A stretch of 64,000 nt of DNA from Vicinamibacterales bacterium (lineage in GTDB: Bacteria; Acidobacteriota; Vicinamibacteria; Vicinamibacterales; 2-12-FULL-66-21). A program made the translations under genes and the position numbers. The stretch lies in NCBI GenBank assembly GCA_035699745.1, contig DASSPH010000048.1, forward strand, positions 22,390 through 86,389. The letters run 5' to 3'. Shown piece by piece: positions 43,588 to 51,093 of this stretch (position 1 is its first letter; every line of letters starts with the position of its first letter). The notes below the pieces were generated by a model. The model did not search any database. It had not been told where the DNA came from and saw only the letters and a list, made by a program, of their open reading frames with translations.

Positions 43588-45194
43588 CAGCTCGCGTCCG
43601 TCATCTGCGGCGCGTCCAGCGTTTCACGGATGGCCTCGAGCAGCTGCGAGGGAACCGCGGGTTTGGGCACGAACGCGTCGAAACCGGCGGCCCGCGCCGC
43701 GGCGCGATCTTCGGCGCGGGTGTAGGCGGAGAGCGCAATCGCCGGCACGCGTCCGCCCCGCCGGGGGCGGCGGCGGCGCAGGCGCCGCAGCATCGACAGC
43801 CCGTCTTCGCCGGGCATGCCCACGTCCGCGACGATCAGCGACGGCACCTCTTCGTCGATCCGCGCGATGGCCTCGCGGGCGGACGCCGCGGTCGTCACGC
43901 GCGCGCCGCGCTGGGTCAGCATCACCAGCATCAGCTCGCGCGTCGCGTCATCGTCATCGACGACCAGCACGAGGCGGCCGCTCAGATCCGGCAGCGGGCG
44001 TTCCTCGTCTTCGAGCGCCGCCGGCGGCAGCGGTTCCGCCGCAACGCCGGCGATCGGCAGACGGACGCGGAACACGGCGCCCCGTCCGGTGCCTTCACTG
44101 GCCGCCGACACCTCGCCGCCGTGCAGCTCGACCACCTGCTTGACGATGGCGAGACCGAGGCCGAGGCCGCCGTGGGCTCGCGTGAAGCTCTGATCGGCCT
44201 GGCGGAACCGTTCGAACACGTGCGGCAGGAACTCGGCGCTCAAGCCGATGCCGGTGTCGCTGACCACGATCTCGATCCCGTCGCCGCTTCGTGACAACCC
44301 GACGCGGGCGACGCCGCCGGACGGCGTGAACTTCACGGCGTTGGACAGCAGGTTCCAGACGACCTGCTGGAGCCGTTCGGCGTCGCCGGTGACGATCAGG
44401 GCGTCCTGCGGGCGGGCGAACTCGATCGCCACTCCCTTCGCATCCGCCCCCGGCCGCACCGTATCGATGGCATCGCTCACGATGGACGAGACGGAGACCG
44501 TCTGCAGGTTGAGCCGGATCTTGCCGGTGATCATCCGCGACACCTCGAGCACGTCGGAGACCAGCTGCGCCTGCGCGCGGGCGTTCCGTTCGACGATCTC
44601 GAGGACGCGCGGGATCCGATCCGGCGCGACGAGGTCCTTGCGCAGCAGCGCGGTCCACCCGAGGATCGCGTTCAACGGCGTGCGCAGCTCGTGCGACAGC
44701 GTGGCGAGGAACTCGTCCTTCAGGCGGCTCGCTTCCTCGGCCTGCTTGCGCGCGGCGTACAGGCTGACGAGCACGTCCCGCATCTCGTACTGCCGCGCGC
44801 GTGCGCGCAGCGCCGCGCGGACGATGCTGTACACCGCCGCCACGCGGACCGGCCGCTCGATCGTGGTCACGTTGGTCAATCCCGTCAGCACGTCCATCGT
44901 CGCCGAGCTGGCCGGCGCACGCTGCCCGCCGGCGAACACCAGCACCGGGATGTCCGACCACGCGGGCTGCGCCGCCAGCGCCTCGACGAGCGCGCCGGCG
45001 TCTCCGCCCTCGAGCGCCTCCTCGGTCAGCAGGAGCGCGCCGGCCTCGTCCAGCCCCGCGTGGGCAAGCTCCGTCAGCGATGGGTAGATCACGCTGGGAA
45101 CGCCGATCCGCTGCAGCAGGTCGCGCGTGATCGGACCGTCGCGGCCGACCGGCGCGCACACCGCGACGGGCGGCGATTCACCCCCGGTGGACAT
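43587..45194 (-). CDS. soluble hybrid histidine kinase with C-terminal receiver
   Basis: 535 residues, no membrane span. Residues 1-130 form a receiver-like fold (LLLTEEALEG, VLVFAGGQRA) without an obvious phospho-acceptor. HisKA then has His168 in ATLSHELRTPLN, followed by the HATPase domain (VVWNLLSNAVKFTP, VSDTGIGL, GLGLGLAIVKQV) and a receiver with the acidic VVDDDDA, the acceptor Asp in IVADVGMPGEDG and Lys in FVPKPA. It overlaps the KaiC-like gene by 17 bp upstream and the VOC gene by 1 bp downstream. Probably a phosphorelay controlled by the KaiC-like ATPase. Confidence 0.9.
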   Translation of the reverse strand: MSTGGESPPVAVCAPVGRDGPITRDLLQRIGVPSVIYPSLTELAHAGLDEAGALLLTEEALEGGDAGALVEALAAQPAWSDIPVLVFAGGQRAPASSATMDVLTGLTNVTTIERPVRVAAVYSIVRAALRARARQYEMRDVLVSLYAARKQAEEASRLKDEFLATLSHELRTPLNAILGWTALLRKDLVAPDRIPRVLEIVERNARAQAQLVSDVLEVSRMITGKIRLNLQTVSVSSIVSDAIDTVRPGADAKGVAIEFARPQDALIVTGDAERLQQVVWNLLSNAVKFTPSGGVARVGLSRSGDGIEIVVSDTGIGLSAEFLPHVFERFRQADQSFTRAHGGLGLGLAIVKQVVELHGGEVSAASEGTGRGAVFRVRLPIAGVAAEPLPPAALEDEERPLPDLSGRLVLVVDDDDATRELMLVMLTQRGARVTTAASAREAIARIDEEVPSLIVADVGMPGEDGLSMLRRLRRRRPRRGGRVPAIALSAYTRAEDRAAARAAGFDAFVPKPAVPSQLLEAIRETLDAPQMTDAS

Positions 45195-46665
45195 CGTCGC
45201 GGAGCAGCGGCGCAGCGCCCCCGACGTAGGTCGGCACGCCGGTGAGGATGCCCTGGAAGTCCGTCAGCGAGTCGCCGACGCGGACGCGGTTCCGCTCGAT
45301 GCCGAACTCGCGGATCGAGGTCTCGTGCTGTCCGGTCCGCTTCTTCATCACCGAGACCGCCTTGCGGACGCGGCCGTGCGCCTCGAAGAAGCGGAGCATG
45401 ACGACGCAGTCGGCGAGGTAGGTGATGTCGATCGGCACGCTCATCGACGAGCCGATGATGCCGTGCTGCGCGGCGATGAGCAGCGTGAGCACGCCACGCT
45501 CGTTGAGGAACGAGACCAGCTCGTGCATCCGGACGAGCGGCGTGTTCGCCATCGGAATGGCGTTGAGATACCCGTTGATGCTGTCGATGATGATCAGGCG
45601 GGCGCCGCGATCGACGTGCCCGCAGACGCGATGGGCGAACTCCCCCGGCGACACGTCCCCCGGCTCGATCTGTTCGATCGTCACGTCGCCGGCCGCGATC
45701 CGCTCCGACACGTGCATGCCCAGCGCGTCCCCCCGCGAGATGAAGGTGTCGGCGCGCTCGTCGAAGAGGAAGATCGCCGCCCGCGTCACCGACGCCGTGG
45801 CCGGCAGATACTGCGCGGCGAGGGTCGATTTGCCGACGCCGGCCGGGCCGATGAACAGGGTGCAGGTCCCCCAGCTCAGACCGCCGCCGAGCATCGCATC
45901 CAGTTCCGGCAGACCGCTGGCCACCGGCCGCGGATCCCGGTCGCGTCCGGTGGGGGGCACGAGCTGCGGATAGACCTCGAGGCCGCCGCGCCGGATGCGG
46001 AAATCATGATAGCCGTCGACGGCCGCAACGCCGCGCAGCTTGACCACCCGGAGCCGCCGGCGCGACCGGCCGAAGTCGGACGCCTGCTGCTCGAGATGGA
46101 TGACGCCGTGCGCGATGCTCTGGAGCTGCAGGTCGTGATCGCCCGCCGTCTTGTCGTCGAGCATCATCACGGTGCAGGAGCGGCCGGCGAAGAATTCCTT
46201 CAACGCCAGCACCTGCCGCCGGTAGCGCAGCGAGTCGCGCGCGAGCAGACGCACCTCGGACAGCGAATCGAGCACGACACGGCTGGGCTTCACGCGCTCG
46301 GTCATGTCGAGGACGCTCTGCAGCATCTGCCCGAGCTCGATCTCGGACGGATGGTAGAGCGTGTAGTTCTCGGCCGCCGGGGCGTCCTGCGTCGCGAGCT
46401 GGAACAGGTGCACGCCGTCGAGCGAGAGGCCGTGCGACTCGGCGACGTCGCGCAGCTCCTCGCCGGTCTCCGAGAGGGTGACGTAGAGACAGGACTCGCC
46501 GAGATCGCGGCCTGCGAGCAGGAACTGCAGCGCCAGGGTCGTCTTGCCGGTGCCGGGATCTCCTTCGATGAGATGGATGCGGTCCGCGGGCAGGCCGCCG
46601 CGCAGCAGCTCGTCGAGGCCGGCGATTCCCGTGGTCTTGAGTGATGGCGGCGTTGCGGAATGCAT
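45178..46665 (-). CDS. double KaiC-like (RecA-superfamily) ATPase
   Basis: 495 residues with two KaiC-type ATPase domains. Walker A 1 is GDPGTGKTT (residues 35-43) and Walker A 2 is GPAGVGKST (near 270). Walker B-type strands are RVVLDSLSEV and RLIIIDSINGY. The protein resembles KaiC in duplication but has no KaiA/KaiB neighbours. Relatives are often coupled to histidine kinases, as here with a 17-bp overlap. A GATAAT lies 20 bp before the ATG. There is no clear Shine-Dalgarno. It probably signals cell state; a clock role is not shown. Confidence 0.9.
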   Translation of the reverse strand: MHSATPPSLKTTGIAGLDELLRGGLPADRIHLIEGDPGTGKTTLALQFLLAGRDLGESCLYVTLSETGEELRDVAESHGLSLDGVHLFQLATQDAPAAENYTLYHPSEIELGQMLQSVLDMTERVKPSRVVLDSLSEVRLLARDSLRYRRQVLALKEFFAGRSCTVMMLDDKTAGDHDLQLQSIAHGVIHLEQQASDFGRSRRRLRVVKLRGVAAVDGYHDFRIRRGGLEVYPQLVPPTGRDRDPRPVASGLPELDAMLGGGLSWGTCTLFIGPAGVGKSTLAAQYLPATASVTRAAIFLFDERADTFISRGDALGMHVSERIAAGDVTIEQIEPGDVSPGEFAHRVCGHVDRGARLIIIDSINGYLNAIPMANTPLVRMHELVSFLNERGVLTLLIAAQHGIIGSSMSVPIDITYLADCVVMLRFFEAHGRVRKAVSVMKKRTGQHETSIREFGIERNRVRVGDSLTDFQGILTGVPTYVGGAAPLLRDDVHRG

Positions 46666-46696
46666 CAGGAGAAGCGGCCCGGCCGATTATCGCACG

Positions 46697-47272
46697 CTAC
46701 TTCCAGACGGACGCCTTCGTCGCCCAGGTGGAAGACTGATACCGGTTCGAGAACGCCTCAGCCGTAGCTTTCAGCGCCGCCGGATCGTTGGTGGCACGAT
46801 ACTTCGACACGCCGGCCCAGTATTGCGCTTCCGCCGCAGCGTCGGCCTCGGGGAAGCGATCGACCACGTCGCGATACAGCCGCTCGGCCGCCGCGTAGTC
46901 CTTGCGCGCGAACGCCGCCTTGGCGATGCCGAGCGCCAGCTGCGCGCGGAATTCGTCGGCCGGCAGGAACCCTTCGATCCGGTGCCGTTCGGTCCCGCTT
47001 CGGTCGAGGACGAGAATCGTCGGCGTCCACTGCGCGTCGTAGCGATCCGCGAGCGCGCGATAGGCCTCGGCATTCTCTTTCACGTGCACGCGTACGGGGA
47101 CGAACTGCCGAGAGACGAACTCGCGCACGCGAGGGTCGGGATACACCTCGGCATCCAGCCGAGCGCAGCCGCTTCACATGGGCGCGGCGCTGAAGTCCAG
47201 CAGGATGAGCTTGTCCCCCGATTCCTTCAACGCGGCGTCCAGATCGCGGCCCCAACGGATCTCTTCTGACAT
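46697..47272 (-). CDS. thioredoxin-like selenoprotein candidate (in-frame TGA as Sec33)
   Basis: 191 residues if the TGA at 47174-47176 is read as selenocysteine. Without readthrough the frame splits into a 32-residue stub and a 3' part that begins only after the active site. Around the TGA the residues are LLDFSAAPMUSGCARLDAEV, matching the CxGC motif of thioredoxin-like proteins, with Sec replacing the first Cys. The cis-Pro is in QWTPTILVLD. The C-terminal part has a TPR-like pair (DYAAAERLYRDVVDRFP). GGAGG lies 7-8 bp before the ATG at 47272. A SECIS-like hairpin follows the TGA. No signal peptide, so cytoplasmic. Confidence 0.75.
47147..47176 (-). promoter_or_regulatory. putative bacterial SECIS element after the in-frame TGA
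   Basis: On the minus strand the TGA (47174-47176) is followed by 10 nt (47164-47173) and then a perfect 6-bp stem, CTCGGC (47158-47163) with GCCGAG (47147-47152), enclosing the 5-nt loop TGGAT. The first loop G is 18 nt after the TGA, and it is in the first two loop positions, as in bacterial SECIS elements. Confidence 0.65.
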
Positions 47273-47320
47273 GAGTGCCCCTCCAGGGGCTGATCCGCTG
47301 CAGCCGACGTGCCATCGCCC

Positions 47321-47369
47321 GAACCTCGACCCTCGCCCTCGAACCTCGACCCTCGACCCTCGAACCCCG
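47321..47369. repeat. tandem CCTCGACCCTCGAACC-type repeat
   Basis: Two units of about 20 bp, GAACCTCGACCCTCGCCCTC and GAACCTCGACCCTCGACCCTC, are followed by a partial GAACCCCGA. They lie in the gap between the selenoprotein candidate and the divergent methyltransferase. A similar repeat is at 60238-60287. Confidence 0.75.
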
Positions 47370-47417
47370 ATGACCTTCTCTGTCACGGCCCCGTCGGAGA
47401 ATCACCGCCGTAATAAG

Positions 47418-48176
47418 ATGACCCTACACGTGGAAACCGCTCTGTTCGATCTCTCGGTGTGCGACGCCGTGGAGTGGCTGCGCGCGCAGCCGTCGGAATC
47501 CATCGACCTCGTCGTCACCGACCCGGCCTACGAGTCGCTCGAAAAGCACCGGGCGGTGGGAACGACCACCCGGCTGAAGCACAGCAAGGCGTCGAGCAAC
47601 GACTGGTTCAACGTCTTTCCCAACGCCCGCTTCGGCGAGCTGTTCGAGGAAGCGTTCCGCGTGCTCAAGCGCAACACCCATCTCTACCTGTTCTGCGACG
47701 CCGAGACGATGTTCGTGGCCAAGCCCGAGGCGGAGCGCGCCGGCTTCCGCTTCTGGAAGCCGCTGGTGTGGGACAAGCAGACGATCGGGATGGGCTATCA
47801 CTACCGCGCGCGCTACGAGTTCGTGCTCTTCTTCGAGAAGGGGAAGCGGCGGCTGAACGACCTCGGCATCGCCGACGTCATCGCGGTGCCGCGCGTGCAC
47901 CGGGGCTACCCGGCCGAGAAGCCGCCGGCGGTCTCGGAGGTGCTGATCAGGCAGAGCACGGCCCCCGGCGAGATCGTCGCCGACCCGTTCATGGGATCGG
48001 GCAGCGTCGGCGTCGCGGCGCTGGGAACCGGCCGGCGGTTCCGCGGCACGGATCTGAATCCCGAGGCGGTGAGGCTGACCGCCGATCGGCTGCGCAGGTT
48101 CGGCGAGGGGCGCGCCCCGGCCGATCTTCCGGAGATCGATCGCGGCCTGCTCGCGTTCTCGGATCTGCCCTCGTGA
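47418..48176 (+). CDS. site-specific DNA methyltransferase (beta-class)
   Basis: 252 residues. The catalytic DPAY is in LVVTDPAYES (near residue 36), ahead of the AdoMet motif FMGSGSVGVAALG..FRGTDLNP (near 190). The order, IV before I, marks a beta-class amino-methyltransferase of the N6-adenine or N4-cytosine type. The start is ATG at 47418 or GTG at 47430; a TAAGAT overlaps the ATG and ends 10 bp before the GTG, so the GTG is a real alternative. Its stop overlaps the PD-(D/E)xK gene (GTGA), giving a coupled pair. Confidence 0.87.
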   Translation: MTLHVETALFDLSVCDAVEWLRAQPSESIDLVVTDPAYESLEKHRAVGTTTRLKHSKASSNDWFNVFPNARFGELFEEAFRVLKRNTHLYLFCDAETMFVAKPEAERAGFRFWKPLVWDKQTIGMGYHYRARYEFVLFFEKGKRRLNDLGIADVIAVPRVHRGYPAEKPPAVSEVLIRQSTAPGEIVADPFMGSGSVGVAALGTGRRFRGTDLNPEAVRLTADRLRRFGEGRAPADLPEIDRGLLAFSDLPS

Positions 48177-48625
48177 CCGGCGCCGACTACGCCAATCTGG
48201 TCGCGCTCTACCTCGCGCGCCGGTTCGGCGCCCGGGGTCTGCGGGTCTACCGCGAGGTGCGCGTCGGCAAGTCGATCATCGGCAAGAACCGCTGCATCGA
48301 CGTGTTCTGCGTCAGCGAGCCGGACAGCCGCGCGTTCGCGATCGAGTGCAAGTTCCAGGATTCGCCCGGCACCGTCGACGAGAAGATCCCGTACGCGCTC
48401 GACGACCTCGACGCGCTGCCGATGGCCGGCTGCATCGCGTACGCCGGCAAGGGGTTCTCCGAGGGCGTGCTCCACATGCTCGGCGCCGCGCCGCGCGCCG
48501 CCTACTGCCTGCCGCACGAGGGGCAGACGGACTCGTCCGCAGACACGCGCGAGCTGGATCACATGCTCGCGACCCACTTCGGCTGGTGGGACGTGCTCAC
48601 CGCCGGCAAGAGGCCGGTCGGCTAA
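48173..48625 (+). CDS. PD-(D/E)xK nuclease-like protein
   Basis: 150 residues from a GTG that overlaps the methyltransferase stop. The core is E28, then CIDVFCV with Asp43, then AIECKFQ with Glu58 and Lys60, the PD-(D/E)xK nuclease signature. Strands and helices around it suit a single nuclease domain (DYANLVALYLARRFG at the start and LDHMLATHFGWW at the end). Tight coupling to a DNA methyltransferase suggests a small type II restriction enzyme or another nuclease controlled by methylation. No family name is certain. Confidence 0.7.
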   Translation: MTGADYANLVALYLARRFGARGLRVYREVRVGKSIIGKNRCIDVFCVSEPDSRAFAIECKFQDSPGTVDEKIPYALDDLDALPMAGCIAYAGKGFSEGVLHMLGAAPRAAYCLPHEGQTDSSADTRELDHMLATHFGWWDVLTAGKRPVG

Positions 48626-49182
48626 CTCCGCCCGTTCAGTCCTCTCACCGCGAGATACAGGCCGCCCGCGATCGCCGCGTAGGGCGCCGCCCAGAGCAGC
48701 AAGTCGAGCGGCTGGTGCTTCAGATCCGCGCGGTGCTGTCCGAAGCGCGTCCGATATGCCTGGTTCCGGAATTCGCTCATCACGCCGGTCTCGGTGATGA
48801 CGTTGTCGGGACGGCCGCCGGCCAGCGCGCTCAGCCGGCTCTCCACGACGTCCACGCGATCGCCGGCGATGAGCAACAGCCAGTGCGCCGTCCGTCCTTC
48901 GCTGAACGTATAGGCATAACGGCGGATCGCGCCTGACAGTCCCTTCAGCGGCTGCGCGGTACCGAACACCGGCGTCAAGAACTCGTGCTCGGTCGATCTC
49001 TCGCGCGGCATCAGCTCCGGCTGGCGTTCGGGAAAGTCCCAGTGCGCACCGGTTTCCGCCTGGATCTCTTTCGGATACGACGGCCGGTCGCTCGGACTGA
49101 GATCGACCCCCCACCCCGGAATCCTCCGGCGCAACTCGTCGCTGCTCGGCGCGGTGCGCGGCTTCTCTCGCGTGTAGGCCAC
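48622..49182 (-). CDS. C-terminally membrane-anchored protein, unknown function
   Basis: 186 residues, mostly polar, with one C-terminal membrane helix (LLLWAAPYAAIAGGLYLAV) and no signal peptide, as in a tail-anchored protein. Its middle has SEGRTAHWLLLIAGDRVDVVESRLSALAGG, a small beta-alpha module. I do not recognise it. It is convergent with the nuclease gene (4 bp overlap) and 13 bp upstream of the alcohol dehydrogenase stop. Confidence 0.65.
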   Translation of the reverse strand: MAYTREKPRTAPSSDELRRRIPGWGVDLSPSDRPSYPKEIQAETGAHWDFPERQPELMPRERSTEHEFLTPVFGTAQPLKGLSGAIRRYAYTFSEGRTAHWLLLIAGDRVDVVESRLSALAGGRPDNVITETGVMSEFRNQAYRTRFGQHRADLKHQPLDLLLWAAPYAAIAGGLYLAVRGLNGRS

Positions 49183-49195
49183 GGCCTCTCCTCCC

Positions 49196-50344
49196 TCAGT
49201 GCAGGTTGGGAACGATCAACGGCTTGATGCAGCCGTCGAGCTTGTTCGACATCAGGTGGTATCCCTCCGCGATGTCCTCGAGAGGGATGCGATGCGTGAC
49301 CAGGGCGCTCGGCTTCAACACGCCGTTCCTGACGTGCTCGAACAGGCGCGGCCACTGCCGTTTCACCGGGCATTGATTGGTGCGGATCGTCAGCCCCTTG
49401 TTCATCGCGTCGCCGAACTTGACGGCGCTGAACAGCGGTCCGAACGCGCCGATCACCGAGACGGTGCCCCCCTTGCGCACGCAGTCGATGCACCAATTCA
49501 GCGCCACGGGCGAGCCTCCCTGCAGCTTCAGCTTCGCGCTGGTGACGTGCTGGAAGAACGCGCCGTCCGCTTCGGCGCCCACCGCCTCGATGCAGACGTC
49601 CGCGCCGAGGAACTCGGTCGTCTCTTTCGCCCACTGGACGATGTCGTCGACTTCGTTGAAGTTGACCGTTTCGGCGTGGGCGAAGCGGCGCGCCCACTCG
49701 AGCCGGTAATCGATGTGGTCGGTGACGATGACCCGGCCGGCGCCCATCAGCCAGGCCGACTTCGCGGCGAAGAGCCCGACCGGGCCGGCGCCGAAGACCA
49801 TCACGGTGTCTCCTTCGCGGATCTCGCCGAGCTGCGCCCCGAAGTAGCCGGTGGGGCATGCATCGGTCAGCAGCACCGCGTCGTCGTCATCCATCCACGC
49901 GGGGATCTGCGTCGGGCCGACGTCGGCGAACGGCACGCGGACGAACTCGGCCTGGCCGCCGTCGTAGCCGCCGCAGGTGTGCGAGTAGCCGTAGATGCCG
50001 CCGACCGCGGTCGCGTTCGGGTTCACGTTGTGGCAGTTGCTGTAGAGCCCGCGCGCGCAGAAGAAACACGAGCCGCAGAAAATGTTGAACGGCACCATGA
50101 CGCGTTCGCCGACGGCGACGTTGCGCACGGACGAACCCACCGCGTGCACGACGCCGACGAACTCGTGGCCGAACGTATGTCCGACGCGGGTGTCGGGCAT
50201 CATGCCGTGATAGATGTGCAGATCCGAGCCGCAGATGGCGGCGCGCGTGACCCTGACGATCGCGTCGTTCGGATGCTCGATGGCAGGAACGTCCTTCTCT
50301 TCAACGCGAACCCGTCCCGGTCCGCGGTACACCATGGCGCGCAT
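49196..50344 (-). CDS. zinc-dependent alcohol dehydrogenase (MDR family)
   Basis: 382 residues from the ATG at 50344 (AAGGAGG upstream). The catalytic zinc site is CGSDLHIYHGMMPD (Cys37 region) and GHEFVGVV, and the structural zinc Cys run is CGSCFFCARGLYSNC. The Rossmann GAGPVGLFAAKSA follows. The formaldehyde-dehydrogenase-like layout (TFGHEF, CGGYDGGQAEF, DACPTGYFGAQ) suggests oxidation of an alcohol with NAD. The frame is open further upstream but lacks a Shine-Dalgarno. It stands alone between divergent genes. Confidence 0.9.
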   Translation of the reverse strand: MRAMVYRGPGRVRVEEKDVPAIEHPNDAIVRVTRAAICGSDLHIYHGMMPDTRVGHTFGHEFVGVVHAVGSSVRNVAVGERVMVPFNIFCGSCFFCARGLYSNCHNVNPNATAVGGIYGYSHTCGGYDGGQAEFVRVPFADVGPTQIPAWMDDDDAVLLTDACPTGYFGAQLGEIREGDTVMVFGAGPVGLFAAKSAWLMGAGRVIVTDHIDYRLEWARRFAHAETVNFNEVDDIVQWAKETTEFLGADVCIEAVGAEADGAFFQHVTSAKLKLQGGSPVALNWCIDCVRKGGTVSVIGAFGPLFSAVKFGDAMNKGLTIRTNQCPVKRQWPRLFEHVRNGVLKPSALVTHRIPLEDIAEGYHLMSNKLDGCIKPLIVPNLH

Positions 50345-50508
50345 CGATGTCCTCCTTGCGGTGCGTGCTGCAAGTTGCGTCCCGGCGCGGCCCGGCCGCA
50401 CGCGCCGCCGGAATCGGCGACATCGCCGGGCGCGTGGTGACGCGAAATCGTTCGCGCTCTGCATCGATGTTCTGCTACATTTGAGTCCTCCCCCGCTTGG
50501 AGCTCAAC

Positions 50509-51093
50509 ATGTCGTTTCAGAGAAGCGCCGCGCGCGCGCTGGCCGCGTCGGTCGTGGTGCTGTGCACCGCGGCGTCCGCTGCCGCGCAGGAGCGGTTCGC
50601 ATACCGGGTCCTTTCCACCGCCAAGACCTCGACCATGCAGAAGGAAATGCAGGAAGCCGCGGACGCCGGCTACCGCTTCGCTGACGTGATGGGCGGCGAG
50701 ACGGCGATCGGCGGATCCGAGGTCGTGGTGGTGATGATGCGCCGCCCCGACCAGGGCGCATGGGAATACCGCCTGCTCGCCACCAACAAGACCTCGACGA
50801 TGCAGAAGGAACTGCAGGAGGCCGGCGAAGCGGGCTTCGACTACCGCGGCCAGACGCAGTTCAAGAGCGCCTTCGGCGGCAAGGAAGTCGTCGTCATTCT
50901 CGAGCGTCCGCGGGATCCCGCCGCCAGGCTCCGCTTCCAGTATCAACTGCTCGCGACGGCGAGGACCTCGACCATGCAGAAGGAGCTGACCGAGGCGGCG
51001 GAGCGTGGATTCGAGTTCGTGGGCCTCACGGTCGGCAAGACGGTGATGGGCGGCGACGAGGTCGTCTCGATTCTCCGGCGTCAGGGCCGCTGA
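50509..51093 (+). CDS. secreted protein of three tandem DUF4177-like repeats
   Basis: 194 residues with a signal peptide (SFQRSAARALAASVVVLCTAASAAAQ). The mature part is three repeats of about 52 residues, each with YRxLxTxKTSTMQKE followed by a helix, a Gly-aromatic turn, and a strand ending in GGxEVVV. The repeats begin near residues 30, 83 and 138. The strand-helix-strand shape resembles DUF4177. GGAG lies 6 bp before the ATG (TTG at 50497 is rejected). The last 13 bp overlap the kinase-BRCT gene tail. Confidence 0.78.
   Translation: MSFQRSAARALAASVVVLCTAASAAAQERFAYRVLSTAKTSTMQKEMQEAADAGYRFADVMGGETAIGGSEVVVVMMRRPDQGAWEYRLLATNKTSTMQKELQEAGEAGFDYRGQTQFKSAFGGKEVVVILERPRDPAARLRFQYQLLATARTSTMQKELTEAAERGFEFVGLTVGKTVMGGDEVVSILRRQGR

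Noticed and set aside
46697..47272. Two separate genes or a pseudogene caused by the TGA
   Set aside because: Both halves are in the same frame, the ribosome-binding site and thioredoxin pattern are intact across the TGA, and the hairpin is in the right place. A pseudogene remains possible if selenocysteine genes are absent.
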